Assembly: GCF_003205835.1 (NCBI RefSeq)
Contig: NZ_CP029773.1
Span: 2,574,501-2,638,500 of the forward strand
DNA: 64,000 bases
Source of the DNA: Stenotrophomonas maltophilia
GTDB taxonomy: Bacteria; Pseudomonadota; Gammaproteobacteria; Xanthomonadales; Xanthomonadaceae
Direction: 5' to 3'
Within the stretch, counting starts at the first letter, position 1. Each line of letters opens with the position of its first letter. A program made the position numbers and the translations under genes. The notes beneath the pieces were generated by a model. It did no database searches. It worked only from the letters and a program-made list of their open reading frames with translations, and was not told the origin of the DNA. Of the stretch, positions 8,685 through 17,008 are shown piece after piece.

Positions 8685-9041
8685 CTATTCCGGGTGCAGG
8701 CGATAGATGGCCTGACTGGTCATCGCCAATGCCGCCAGCTTCAGGCCTTCCATCACGCGATCGCCCACGTACTGATCCGGGCCGCCATTCTGGCGGGCGC
8801 GTTCGGCCGCCAGCAGGATTTCCTGCACGATACGCAGCCCGGCCAGCGCACCGTCGGCGTCGGCCAACGCCAGGCAGCGGCCCGGCAGCTGATGGCGCTC
8901 GGGCCAGGGCTGGCCGTCGGCGGCCGCGCCCAACCCGATGCGATGCAGCAGCGTCGTCAGGCTGTTGGGATCGGGCGGGATGTCGTGCCCCTCATCGGCA
9001 TTGGCCGGGGCGCGCTGATGGGGGAACTCCGATGCATTCAT
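8685..9041 (-). CDS. Hypothetical protein
   Basis: 118 residues, not recognised. ATG at 9041 has GGAGA seven bases upstream, which supports real translation. The protein is soluble-looking: a proline-rich, acidic N-terminal third (about residues 8-30) is followed by a helical C-terminal half rich in Ala/Leu (I-V-Q-E-I-L-L-A-A-E-R-A). There are no Cys clusters, signal peptide or membrane segments. It is a single gene, convergent with the receptor, with a structured non-coding stretch upstream. Confidence 0.6.
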   Translation of the reverse strand: MNASEFPHQRAPANADEGHDIPPDPNSLTTLLHRIGLGAAADGQPWPERHQLPGRCLALADADGALAGLRIVQEILLAAERARQNGGPDQYVGDRVMEGLKLAALAMTSQAIYRLHPE

Positions 9042-9504
9042 GGCAGGTCTCCGTGCAAGGCATGCAGGACCACCGCCCTTAACAAAGGCGGCGGACGGTA
9101 CGTGGCTGGAAATCCGGTGGTCGCGTAAGCACTAACCGGCAGGTGGGTTTTCACCCACCTCCACGCACCGCCCGCCATAAAGCTCGAACGGAATGCCAGC
9201 CGACGCCGCACAAGGCGACGCCGGCTGGCGAGCGCAAACTACACGCGACCAACGGGGTTTCCAGGCCCCGGCCATCCTTTTTCGATGGCACCCCATCATG
9301 AGCACAACGGGGTGGCAGGCGCCAACAACCCAAGTGCAAAGACAGCAACGTTCACGCAGTGGCAGCATTGTCGCATATCGACAATCGAGCTGAAGATTCA
9401 ACAACTTGCACCACGCCGATGACGGCATGCTTCACCCGCATCGGCATCGCGCATTCCTTGACCGCATCCGGCATTCAGGGACATGCCACATGCCAGTTCC
9501 GACA
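9042..9504. other. 463-bp gap with several strong inverted repeats
   Basis: No convincing gene was found. The gap holds: a 7-bp hairpin at 9141-9160 (AGGTGGG/CCCACCT); a nested stem at 9195-9229 (GCCAGCCG/CGGCTGGC with inner CGCC/GGCG); GGGG/CCCC at 9253-9268; CACCCC/GGGGTG at 9289-9314; and a 7-5-7 dyad at 9367-9385 (ATTGTCG/CGACAAT) that looks like a protein-binding site. A 98-codon minus-strand frame runs through it (9132-9428), but it lacks a ribosome-binding site and has unlikely composition. A structured RNA or a decayed mobile-element end is possible. Confidence 0.45.
9367..9385. promoter_or_regulatory. Dyad ATTGTCG-N5-CGACAAT, candidate operator
   Basis: A perfect 7-bp inverted repeat around CATAT, in the gap between the unknown gene (start 9041) and the TraX-family gene (end 9505). 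Regulator not identified. Confidence 0.35.
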
Positions 9505-10089
9505 TTACGCAAGCAGATGAGCAATCAACGCCAGCACCACGGGAATGGCCAGCAACGCCCAGCCGTTGTGGTTGGCCCAGCACACCGCAGCGAGCCCGAC
9601 CAGCAGCAGCCACCACGCACCATGGCGGAACGCCAGCCACCCAAGCAGCACGAAGCCGACGCCCGCCCATTGGTAGTCCACCAGCATCGGCGCCATGCCC
9701 GCCGCCAGCAGCAACAGCAGTGGCCGATTGTTGGCCAGCGCATGCACCGCCACCGCAGCCAGGGCAAAAGTAAGCAGTATGTTGAGTGGCAACCAGGGAC
9801 CGAAGGCAAGTGCATGCAGCGGTTGCGCGACCACGCCCCATACGGCCAGGCGACGGATCGACTTGCGCAGGTCTGCACCCGGCTGGGCGAGGTTGCAGGC
9901 CATCACCAGCGCGAACAGCGGGAACGCGATGCGCCCCAGTTCGCTTACGACCGGCAGGTAGCCCCCGTAGACCACTTTTGCCACGTGGTCGCCGGTCATG
10001 GTCAGCAGCGCAATCCACTTCAGCAGCTCGCGTGCGCCGCTGCTGAGGCTGGGATCGGGCATGGACGTCCCTGTCGTGGTCGCTTGCAT
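9505..10089 (-). CDS. TraX family membrane protein
   Basis: 194 residues, predominantly hydrophobic, with about six membrane helices. The TraX hallmark E-L-L-K-W-I-A-L-L-T-M-T-G-D-H-V is at residues 22-37, followed by I-A-F-P-L-F-A. The family is named for the F-plasmid pilin N-acetylase, but chromosomal members occur widely without conjugation genes and their substrates are mostly unknown. No other transfer gene is nearby. ATG at 10089 was used; an ATG nine codons later (M-P-D-P-S) is also possible. Divergent from the proline iminopeptidase gene. Confidence 0.85.
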   Translation of the reverse strand: MQATTTGTSMPDPSLSSGARELLKWIALLTMTGDHVAKVVYGGYLPVVSELGRIAFPLFALVMACNLAQPGADLRKSIRRLAVWGVVAQPLHALAFGPWLPLNILLTFALAAVAVHALANNRPLLLLLAAGMAPMLVDYQWAGVGFVLLGWLAFRHGAWWLLLVGLAAVCWANHNGWALLAIPVVLALIAHLLA

Positions 10090-10201
10090 CGCGGAAGCTT
10101 ATGCGCATCGCTCAGCCCATTTCCAGCACCGCGAAAGCATGTGCCACTGCAGGCACCGGGCTGCGGCGCTATGCTGGCCGCCCCTGCTTGTGAGCACTCC
10201 C

Positions 10202-11149
10202 ATGCGTACCCTCTACCCCGCCATCGAGCCCTACCGCGAGTTCACCCTGCCGGTGAGCGATCTGCACACCCTGCATATCGAAGAGTGCGGCACGCCCGAG
10301 GGCATCCCGGTGGTGTACCTGCATGGTGGCCCCGGCGCCGGCATCTCGCCCACCCACCGCCGCTTCTTCGACCCGGCGCGCTACCGCATCGTCCTGATCG
10401 ACCAGCGCGGCAGCGGCCGCTCCACGCCGTTCGGCGAACTGCGCGACAACACCACGCAGCACCTGGTGGCCGACATCGAGAAGGTGCGCGAGCACCTGGG
10501 CATCGAACGCTGGCTGGTCTATGGCGGCTCCTGGGGTTCGACCCTGTCGTTGGCCTACGCGCAGGCGCATCCAGAGCGTGCCACCGGCCTGATCGTGCGT
10601 GGCGTGTTCCTCGGCCGCGAGATGGAAAACCGCTGGTTCGCGGAAACCAATGGCGGTGCGCGCTGGATCTTCCCGGAGCGCTGGGACCGCTATGAGGCCT
10701 ATATCCCGGAAGCCGAGCGCGGCGACATGATTGCGGCCTACTGGACGCGCATGGACAGCGCCGATGAGGCCACCCGCATCGCAGCCGCGCAGGCCTGGCT
10801 GGGCTGGGAAGACAACGCCGCCACCCTGCAGCACGACGTGGATGCCGTGTCCACCGATGACCCGCTGGATACGCTGGCCAAGGCCCGCATCGAAGCGCAC
10901 TACTTCCGCAACGGCATCTTCCTGGAACCGGACCAGCTGCTGCGCGACATCGACCGCATCCGCCACCTGCCCGGCGTGATCGTGCAGGGCCGCTATGACA
11001 TCATCTGCCCGCCGCGCAGCGCCTGGGACCTGGCCAAGGCCTGGCCGGAAGCCAGGCTGGAGATGGTGACCTCCGGCCACAGCGCGAACGAGCCGGCAAC
11101 GGTGGATGCGCTGGTGCGGGCCACGGACGCGTTCGCTGACCGCTTCTGA
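10202..11149 (+). CDS. pip: Proline iminopeptidase
   Basis: 315 residues, standard length. It is a cytoplasmic alpha/beta-hydrolase of family S33 that removes N-terminal proline from peptides. The oxyanion motif H-G-G-P-G is at 41-45, the nucleophile elbow G-G-S-W-G has Ser110, and the rest of the triad fits Asp266 (G-R-Y-D-I-I-C-P) and His293 (S-G-H-S-A-N-E-P). The N-terminus M-R-T-L-Y-P-A-I-E-P is characteristic of the family and fixes the ATG at 10202; upstream in-frame codons do not fit. A single gene, followed by a SMAG repeat. Confidence 0.95.
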   Translation: MRTLYPAIEPYREFTLPVSDLHTLHIEECGTPEGIPVVYLHGGPGAGISPTHRRFFDPARYRIVLIDQRGSGRSTPFGELRDNTTQHLVADIEKVREHLGIERWLVYGGSWGSTLSLAYAQAHPERATGLIVRGVFLGREMENRWFAETNGGARWIFPERWDRYEAYIPEAERGDMIAAYWTRMDSADEATRIAAAQAWLGWEDNAATLQHDVDAVSTDDPLDTLAKARIEAHYFRNGIFLEPDQLLRDIDRIRHLPGVIVQGRYDIICPPRSAWDLAKAWPEARLEMVTSGHSANEPATVDALVRATDAFADRF

Positions 11150-11158
11150 AAGCACGGG

Positions 11159-11182
11159 GTAGTGCCGGCCGCTGGCCGGCAT
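11159..11182 (+). repeat. Single SMAG repeat
   Basis: GTAG followed by TGCCGGCC/GGCCGGCA arms, ten bases after the iminopeptidase stop, in the convergent gap with the fimbrial operon. Confidence 0.85.
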
Positions 11183-11202
11183 CCCAGCGCTCTGCCCGCC
11201 TG

Positions 11203-12390
11203 TCACGGATTGGCGTCAAACACCACGGTCATGTTGCCTTGCCAATGCGAACCGGGTGACTTCAGCATCTCCGTCACAGCCTCGCGGCCTGCGGTGAAAC
11301 GCAGCGTAGACCTCCGCTGCATCAGATAGCCATCCGGGGTGAAGCGAGGCGCCCACGCATCATCCGGCAGCAGTGCTGTGTTCTGCGTGGGCCTGCCATC
11401 GCGCACATTGCTCATGCCCGGAATGGTCACGTCAACGTCCACTGGTACCACCACATCGGATGCGGCATTGCGGATGCCGCAACCTTCGCCAAGGTCATGC
11501 TCACACCGCAGTTTCATGCTGAAGTCCATCGATGTGGTCAGGTGGAACGGCAGCTCCTGACGCAATCGCACAGGCGGGCGACCATGAACGATCCACTGCG
11601 ACCAGCCGTCCTCCGGTGCCAGCCGAACGCTGGGCGCCTCATTGGCGAAGCGGACCTGGAAATCATGGAACACGTCGAAGACGAAGTTCATTCGGATCAT
11701 CGTCGCGCCTGTGATGTTGTCACCAAGGTCCATATCCGCATCCGCGCCGCCGGTTGTCCAGCTTTCCTGAGCCGTATAGCGGCCATCCAGCAATGCGGTA
11801 GCACTGGGAAGATCGACATGGATGCCAATACCGACGTTCTGATAACTGTAGGCCCGCTCTCCACGTGCGCGGGTGCTGTAGCACTCCTGAGGATCAAGCG
11901 GATTGCGCAGCCCCCAGCCCCCATTCGACCACCCCCGACCGCCCGCCCCCCGGATTGCGCTGCATCCGCCGCTGATGCCGTAGTACCAGGGGTCTACACC
12001 GCCGCCGAAGGAGAGATGCAGTGATATCGCCACAAAGCTGATGCGCGCATCTATTGTGCGCCCCGTGCGTTCTTCGGTAAGCGTTACGGTTCGTGGTTCT
12101 GGGAAACGAACGTAGGTCGTGTCACGCTTCGACTCAGGGTCACCTTCACCGGATTTGCGCCATAGCTCGCCTCTGCCAAGATTGAAGATATAAGCACCGC
12201 TGCGGTCACACTCGACGGGCCGCCAATTGCAGAAGTCCCCGCGAGGCGTGGTGTTCTCGAATTCCGTGTTGCCCGGATTGAGTGCGCTGGGTCGGAACTG
12301 CCCGGTCACGGTCACCTCGGCCACCTGCGCTATCAACGGGCCAGGTGCCAGCACAAGCAGCACGGCTACAACACTTTCTCTGATTCCCAT
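11203..12390 (-). CDS. Fimbrial tip adhesin/minor pilin, second copy (CblD/CfaE-like)
   Basis: 395 residues from ATG at 12390, with a signal peptide of about 23 residues ending A-P-G-P-L-I-A-Q. Distal initiator subunit of alternate chaperone-usher pili. It has an N-terminal receptor-binding domain and a C-terminal pilin domain that starts around residue 250 (L-A-P-E-D-G-W-S-Q-W-I). The last ~145 residues are almost identical to the upstream tip gene, while the middle of the N-terminal domain is largely unrelated apart from F-R-P-S-A-L-N-P-G near the start. The frame extends upstream without a good start. A 211-bp gap separates it from the first copy, so it may have its own promoter. Confidence 0.75.
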   Translation of the reverse strand: MGIRESVVAVLLVLAPGPLIAQVAEVTVTGQFRPSALNPGNTEFENTTPRGDFCNWRPVECDRSGAYIFNLGRGELWRKSGEGDPESKRDTTYVRFPEPRTVTLTEERTGRTIDARISFVAISLHLSFGGGVDPWYYGISGGCSAIRGAGGRGWSNGGWGLRNPLDPQECYSTRARGERAYSYQNVGIGIHVDLPSATALLDGRYTAQESWTTGGADADMDLGDNITGATMIRMNFVFDVFHDFQVRFANEAPSVRLAPEDGWSQWIVHGRPPVRLRQELPFHLTTSMDFSMKLRCEHDLGEGCGIRNAASDVVVPVDVDVTIPGMSNVRDGRPTQNTALLPDDAWAPRFTPDGYLMQRRSTLRFTAGREAVTEMLKSPGSHWQGNMTVVFDANP

Positions 12391-12601
12391 GCAGGGCCTC
12401 CGTCTCGGCTGAACTGCGAGACCTGTTATGGCAGCGGGCACAAAAGGCTGCCAGCATCTAAACATCGCGAGAGTCACATCGCTACCCAGGCTGGAAGGCA
12501 TCGCGCCCCAACGGGCACACATGCACTAATCCCATGACTGTTGAACGCGCCTGACTGGTGAGCGTTGGAGGCGGCATGTCCATCCGATTCTGATCGCCCC
12601 C
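12391..12601. other. Gap between the two tip-adhesin genes
   Basis: 211 bp with lower GC than the flanks. It contains a GTCTCG/CGAGAC hairpin at 12402-12422 near the 5' end of the second adhesin gene. Nothing else was recognised. It could hold a separate promoter for the downstream gene. Confidence 0.4.
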
Positions 12602-13807
12602 TCACGGATCGGCGTCAAACACCACCGTCATGTTGCCTTGCCAATGCGAACCGGGTGACTTCAGCATCTCCGTCACCGCTTCGCGGCCGGCGGTGAAGCG
12701 CAGCGCCGACCGCCGCTGCATCAGATAGCCATCCGGGGTGAAGCGAGGCGCCCGCGCATCATCCGGCAGCAGGGCTGTGTTCTGTGCAGGTCGGCCATCG
12801 CGCACATTGCTCATACCCGGAATGGTGACGTCAACATCCACTGGCACCACCTCATCATTGACGGCATTCTGAAGGCCGCAACGATCAGCCACATCATGCT
12901 CGCAGCGAAGCTTCATGCTGAATTCCATTGACGTCGTGAGGTGAAACGGAAGTTCCTGCCTCAGGCACGAAGGTGGAAGGCCATGATCGATCCATTGAAC
13001 CCAGCCCCCTTCTGGTGCCAACTGCACGACGGGAAACTCGCTCGAGAATCGGACCTGGAAGTCATGCACCACGTCCAGCAGTAGCTGTAAGGTGAGCTCT
13101 GAATCCGAGTAGTCACCCTGACCGAGATCGATCTGCTGCCCGTTGCCCACCGTGTAGGTCACGCTACCAGTGTACCGGCCATCCTGCGCCTGAAGCGGGT
13201 TGGGCGTTTCAAGATGGTAGCCAATGGAGAAATTCAGATAGCGTGCCACCTGATCGGTAGTCGCCCTTGGGTTTCGTACACAGACAGGAGTACCTTCAGG
13301 AACATCCCAGGCATACCGGTACCATGCGCCGCTACCAACCCCGATTCGACCTCGGCAGCCACCCGTCGCTGCTCCGTTCGCCCCGGGTGCTGTGCCGTCC
13401 GATGGCAGGCCCCACTGCATTCCAACCAGGAATACACGAAGCCGCGCCTTCAACTCATGGTTGCTCGCGTTGCGAACGATCACTTCTCGCCACTTTCCGT
13501 CGACGGATAGGTACCATTTTTCGCGCGGATCTTCCCCGCCACCGTACAGACGCCGCTGAGCTACGTTCAAACCAGTGTCGATTGTGAAATCGCCTACCCT
13601 GCAGAAGTTCGAATGCTGTGCGCAATAGCCGGACTGCGGAGTTGTGTTCACAAACCTATTGTGTCCAGGATTAAGAGCGCTGGGGCGAAACTCGGCAGTT
13701 ATCTTTAGCTCAGCAGCATCCACAGATGCGAGCGCCGCAGGCAGCACCATCGCCAGCAGACCTCGCCCGAACAACGCACCCCTGAGAAATCGACGCTCAG
13801 TACTCAA
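12602..13807 (-). CDS. Fimbrial tip adhesin/minor pilin, first copy (CblD/CfaE-like)
   Basis: 401 residues. The start is TTG at 13807, chosen because a strong GGAGGA lies about eight bases upstream. The signal peptide ends near A-S-V-D-A-A. It shares the F-R-P-S-A-L-N-P-G-x-x-x-F-x-N-T-T-P opening and an almost identical C-terminal pilin domain (R-Q-E-L-P-F-H-L-T-T-S through V-V-F-D-A-D-P) with the next gene. It lies 24 bp after the usher, the usual place for the tip subunit. The N-terminal adhesin region is visibly less GC-rich than the usher (about half G+C around 13200-13260), which suggests a different ancestry for the receptor-binding part. Confidence 0.78.
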   Translation of the reverse strand: MSTERRFLRGALFGRGLLAMVLPAALASVDAAELKITAEFRPSALNPGHNRFVNTTPQSGYCAQHSNFCRVGDFTIDTGLNVAQRRLYGGGEDPREKWYLSVDGKWREVIVRNASNHELKARLRVFLVGMQWGLPSDGTAPGANGAATGGCRGRIGVGSGAWYRYAWDVPEGTPVCVRNPRATTDQVARYLNFSIGYHLETPNPLQAQDGRYTGSVTYTVGNGQQIDLGQGDYSDSELTLQLLLDVVHDFQVRFSSEFPVVQLAPEGGWVQWIDHGLPPSCLRQELPFHLTTSMEFSMKLRCEHDVADRCGLQNAVNDEVVPVDVDVTIPGMSNVRDGRPAQNTALLPDDARAPRFTPDGYLMQRRSALRFTAGREAVTEMLKSPGSHWQGNMTVVFDADP

Positions 13808-13831
13808 GACGGTTTATCCTCCGATACATTC

Positions 13832-16336
13832 TCATGGGCCGGCCAAGGGGCCCGGACATCCCACTTCACCCACCATCAACACATCCTCCTCACGCGGATA
13901 CCGGCCCTCCTCCATCGTCAGCACGCAGCTCACGAGGTTCGGATAGCGCAGCTCCACCACCGGCGCGCGCGCACTCAGTTCCAGCGTGAAGAACCCTTCT
14001 TCCTGGCTCACGCTGCGCCCGGCGTGGTTGATCACCTGCACACCGCGCAGGCCGTTACCGTCGGCATCCAGCACCTGACCCATCACGGTGAAGGTGCGCA
14101 GCACATCCACGGTGGCGTGCATCACGCCACCCTTGTTGAGGTGGTAGCTGACGGTGGACGGCTGCAACGCGGCAGCTGGGGCATGCCGGCCCTGGAAGTC
14201 GAACTGCACATGGCCCGCGCGGTAGGCGGTCACCGGCACGAAGTTGCGCCCCGGCTTCAACTCCACACCGCCCCCCCGGCTGTCGTCGCCGCGCAGCGTC
14301 ACGTCGGGGTAGTCGCTGCGCACGTCGACGATGATGCCGGTATCCACGCTGCCACTGCGGCCCTGGCCAAGCAGCGCTGCACGGCCGCCGCCGATCACCA
14401 GCGTGCTGTCCAGGTTGGCGCTGCCACTCACGTGGCCCGAACCCGCGCCACGGTACAGCTGCACATCGCCTTCCAGCAGCGAACTCTGCAGGTAGGCACC
14501 GGCGCCTGCGCCAATGCCGCTGCGCTCGGCACTGATCATGCCGTTCACGGTCTGCACTAGCTTGCCGTCCACGCGCTGCGTGGCTGCCGCGCTGACATAG
14601 GTGTCGCGCTGGCCGGCTTCGCCAGTGCGGCTGCCCAGGCTGCCGCTGTAGCTGCGACGCTCGCTGCCCAGCGATACGCTTACCGTCAGGTCGACACCGC
14701 GTTGCCGCCGGTAGTGGGTGAAGTGGCTACCGGGGCGGTCGTAGGCCGAAATCCGCCAGTTCACATCGTGCTTGCCGAACAGGGTCTCCCGGCGCCCATA
14801 GGACACATCGATGCCGGTGCCTTTGGTGAAGCCCGAGCTGCGCGCCAGCCGCAGGCTGGCGTTGTCGCGATGGCTGAAGCGATGGGTGATCGACACCGCG
14901 GTGGTGTCCTGCCAGCCCCCGCGGGTTTCCCAGCGCGGCGCGGAACCATCGCCGGGCAGGACGCGCTGACGCTGTTCTGCCCAGCTGCGCGCGTGATTGG
15001 CCACCACCGAGCCGGCGCGGTAACGGTACAACCCCTGCAGGTCGACGCCGCGCCCGGCATCACTGGAGGTATAGACATTGGTGTAGGTGCTGAAGCTGTC
15101 GCTGGCCTGCCAGTCCATCGACAGCCCGGCCGCGCGGCGCGTGCCGATCTGCTGCACCGTGGCACCGGCTACCGCCCGCGGATGCACCAGGTAATTAACC
15201 ACTGCACCGGCGGCCAGCTTGCCCTCCTGCAGAGCGCGACCGCTATCGAGCAGGCCACGCTGCTGGCCGGCGAACACGCTGTAGCGCCAACGGCGGCTGG
15301 GGTCGCTCCAGCGGCTGGGCTTGTGGATCGATGCGGTCTCACGGGAGGCCTCGCGGCCATCTTCGATGACACGCAGTTCCACGTCATAGATGCCGCCCGG
15401 CAGGCGGCGGGTGTCGATCTCCTGGATACCCGGCTTGACTGCCTGCGTGGACAACAGATTGCCATCGCGCAGGATCTCCACCACGCCTTCGCGGCTGGCA
15501 GTGACATAGACCGGGTACACACTGGGGCTGCGCGTGTCGGCCAGCAGCACGTCCGACGAGCCGAGCATGAAGCCCAGCGCGGTATCGTTCTGCGTGCCGG
15601 GTGCGCGCGGCTGGCGGATGATGCCTTCGAAGGTGGGCAGGAAGTAGCCCGCGCGCATGAAATGGTCGCCCAGCTCGCGCTGCGCATACAGGGCACTGAG
15701 ATAGTTCTCGCGGCTGCCCGGCTGGGCGTAATACTGGTAGCTGCCGACCGTGCTCCATCGGCCAACACTGCCACGCAGCTCGGCGCTGTAGCGTGCGGAC
15801 GCCTGTTGCCCCTGGCCGCCATGCACGGCCGCGCTGTTGCGGACGATCAGGCCGTGGCTGCCGCGCTCCGGCAGCGCGACGTGGCGCCCTTCCTTGTCCG
15901 CACCCGCTGGAGTCAGCAGGCTGAGCAGGGAATTGGACAGGCTGTAGTGCAGCGCCGCCAATCCGCGACACTGCTGACTGCACACACCGAGCGCCATCGG
16001 CTCGGCCAGCACCTCTGCCCAGCGCGAACGCTCCGTCTGTGGAAGCGGGCTTTCATGGGCTTCGCCGAAGCCGATCAGCTGCACTCGATTGTCTTCGTGC
16101 AGCAGCACCTCGGCGTCACCCAGATAGCGCCCGTCCAGCTCCACCCGCACGGTGAGCGGATTGCCGAACAGGTGCTCACGGAACTCCGCGGGCATGCGCT
16201 CGCGCTGCTTCAGCAGGCTGGGCAGCTCACCCAGCGCAAGACCGGCGGCATGGCTGGACGCGGCAAACACCACGGCACCGATGCCAGCCGCCAATCGCGT
16301 AAGGATCGGATAGGGGGGGCGGAGGGGAAGTCTCAT
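13832..16336 (-). CDS. Fimbrial outer-membrane usher (CfaC/CblC/TcfC type)
   Basis: 834 residues, in the usual range for class 5 ushers. The signal peptide ends around A-A-S-S-H-A-A (residue ~31). An N-terminal chaperone-docking region is followed by a long beta-barrel rich in alternating Ser/Tyr/Arg strands, and then a C-terminal TcfC-type E-set region (G-Q-V-L-D-A-D-G-N-G-L-R-G-V-Q-V). It forms the pore that orders and extrudes chaperone-bound subunits. The start at 16336 lies 67 bp after the pilin gene, and a GC-rich stem in that gap may damp usher expression relative to pilin. Confidence 0.88.
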   Translation of the reverse strand: MRLPLRPPYPILTRLAAGIGAVVFAASSHAAGLALGELPSLLKQRERMPAEFREHLFGNPLTVRVELDGRYLGDAEVLLHEDNRVQLIGFGEAHESPLPQTERSRWAEVLAEPMALGVCSQQCRGLAALHYSLSNSLLSLLTPAGADKEGRHVALPERGSHGLIVRNSAAVHGGQGQQASARYSAELRGSVGRWSTVGSYQYYAQPGSRENYLSALYAQRELGDHFMRAGYFLPTFEGIIRQPRAPGTQNDTALGFMLGSSDVLLADTRSPSVYPVYVTASREGVVEILRDGNLLSTQAVKPGIQEIDTRRLPGGIYDVELRVIEDGREASRETASIHKPSRWSDPSRRWRYSVFAGQQRGLLDSGRALQEGKLAAGAVVNYLVHPRAVAGATVQQIGTRRAAGLSMDWQASDSFSTYTNVYTSSDAGRGVDLQGLYRYRAGSVVANHARSWAEQRQRVLPGDGSAPRWETRGGWQDTTAVSITHRFSHRDNASLRLARSSGFTKGTGIDVSYGRRETLFGKHDVNWRISAYDRPGSHFTHYRRQRGVDLTVSVSLGSERRSYSGSLGSRTGEAGQRDTYVSAAATQRVDGKLVQTVNGMISAERSGIGAGAGAYLQSSLLEGDVQLYRGAGSGHVSGSANLDSTLVIGGGRAALLGQGRSGSVDTGIIVDVRSDYPDVTLRGDDSRGGGVELKPGRNFVPVTAYRAGHVQFDFQGRHAPAAALQPSTVSYHLNKGGVMHATVDVLRTFTVMGQVLDADGNGLRGVQVINHAGRSVSQEEGFFTLELSARAPVVELRYPNLVSCVLTMEEGRYPREEDVLMVGEVGCPGPLAGP

Positions 16337-16347
16337 GGGTAGATGCC

Positions 16348-16389
16348 CGTGCCCTCCCCCCGCATCGATGACGCGGCAGGAAGGGCACG
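16348..16389 (-). terminator. Stem-loop between major pilin and usher
   Basis: CGTGCCCT at 16348-16355 pairs with AGGGCACG at 16382-16389. It is placed just after the pilin gene and before the usher start. No U-run follows, so it is more likely an RNA-stability or attenuator element that keeps pilin in excess than a full terminator. Confidence 0.45.
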
Positions 16390-16403
16390 AAGCTGCAGGA
16401 TCG

Positions 16404-16898
16404 TCAGATGTCGCTTTCGAAGATCATGTGGAACTGGCCGCCGTAGCTGCCCTGCTTGTAGCCATCGGTCGGCACGGTGGGGGCAATGGCAAACGCCAGC
16501 GACTTGCCCGCCTTAGCCTGTTCGGCAGTGGCCACCGTGATCTTGGCGGCCGAGGTGGCCGGCACCACCACGTTGTCCAGCTTCACCACCAGATCAACCA
16601 CGTCGGCGGCCGAGGCCATCTGCGCCGGCGCCGACAGGTAGGCACTGATCGCTGCCGGCGACTTGATGTTGATGACGCGACCGGTCAGATCGCTCAGGGT
16701 CTGGCGAGCGGTATCCCACGGCAGGTTCTGCGGCAGGCCTTCCCAGCCATCCGGGGTGGACACCTGCAGGCCAGCGGTGTTCGGCACATCAGCGGTGACG
16801 TTGACGGTGATCGACTTGGTTTCGGTCGCGGCCAGGGCAACGGCCGGGGTGATCAGCAGGGCGGTGGCCGCTACCATCAGGGTGGTCTTCAGGGACAT
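16404..16898 (-). CDS. CS1-type fimbrial major subunit
   Basis: 164 residues. Signal peptide with cleavage near A-L-A-A/T-E-T-K (residues 23-27). The mature protein is a short, cysteine-free Ig-like pilin with an N-terminal donor strand (S-I-T-V-N-V-T-A-D-V-P). CFA/I, CS1 and cable pilins share the lack of a disulfide and this alternating hydrophobic strand. ATG at 16898 has GGAG seven bases upstream. It sits between chaperone and usher, as in cblBACD and cfaABCE operons. Confidence 0.85.
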   Translation of the reverse strand: MSLKTTLMVAATALLITPAVALAATETKSITVNVTADVPNTAGLQVSTPDGWEGLPQNLPWDTARQTLSDLTGRVINIKSPAAISAYLSAPAQMASAADVVDLVVKLDNVVVPATSAAKITVATAEQAKAGKSLAFAIAPTVPTDGYKQGSYGGQFHMIFESDI

Positions 16899-17008
16899 GG
16901 ATGCACTCCAGGGTCAAGGGTAGGAATCAAGGCGCCAGGCAAGGGCAAAGCAATCCCAGCGGGCGCCTGGCAGGCCCGTTCGGGACGGATCCATCGGTGG
17001 AAGTGGGC

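Noticed and set aside
9132..9428. 98-codon minus-strand frame in the structured gap
   Set aside because: No ribosome-binding site, Cys/Arg/Trp-rich unlikely protein, and it runs through several inverted repeats.
9505..10089. TraX-family gene as evidence of a conjugative element
   Set aside because: No other transfer genes; chromosomal TraX homologs are common.
12391..12522. Upstream extension of the second tip adhesin (44 extra codons)
   Set aside because: ATG at 12390 gives a proper signal peptide; the extension has none.
14702..16342. 546-codon frame antisense to the usher
   Set aside because: Shadow of the usher gene, with no family similarity.
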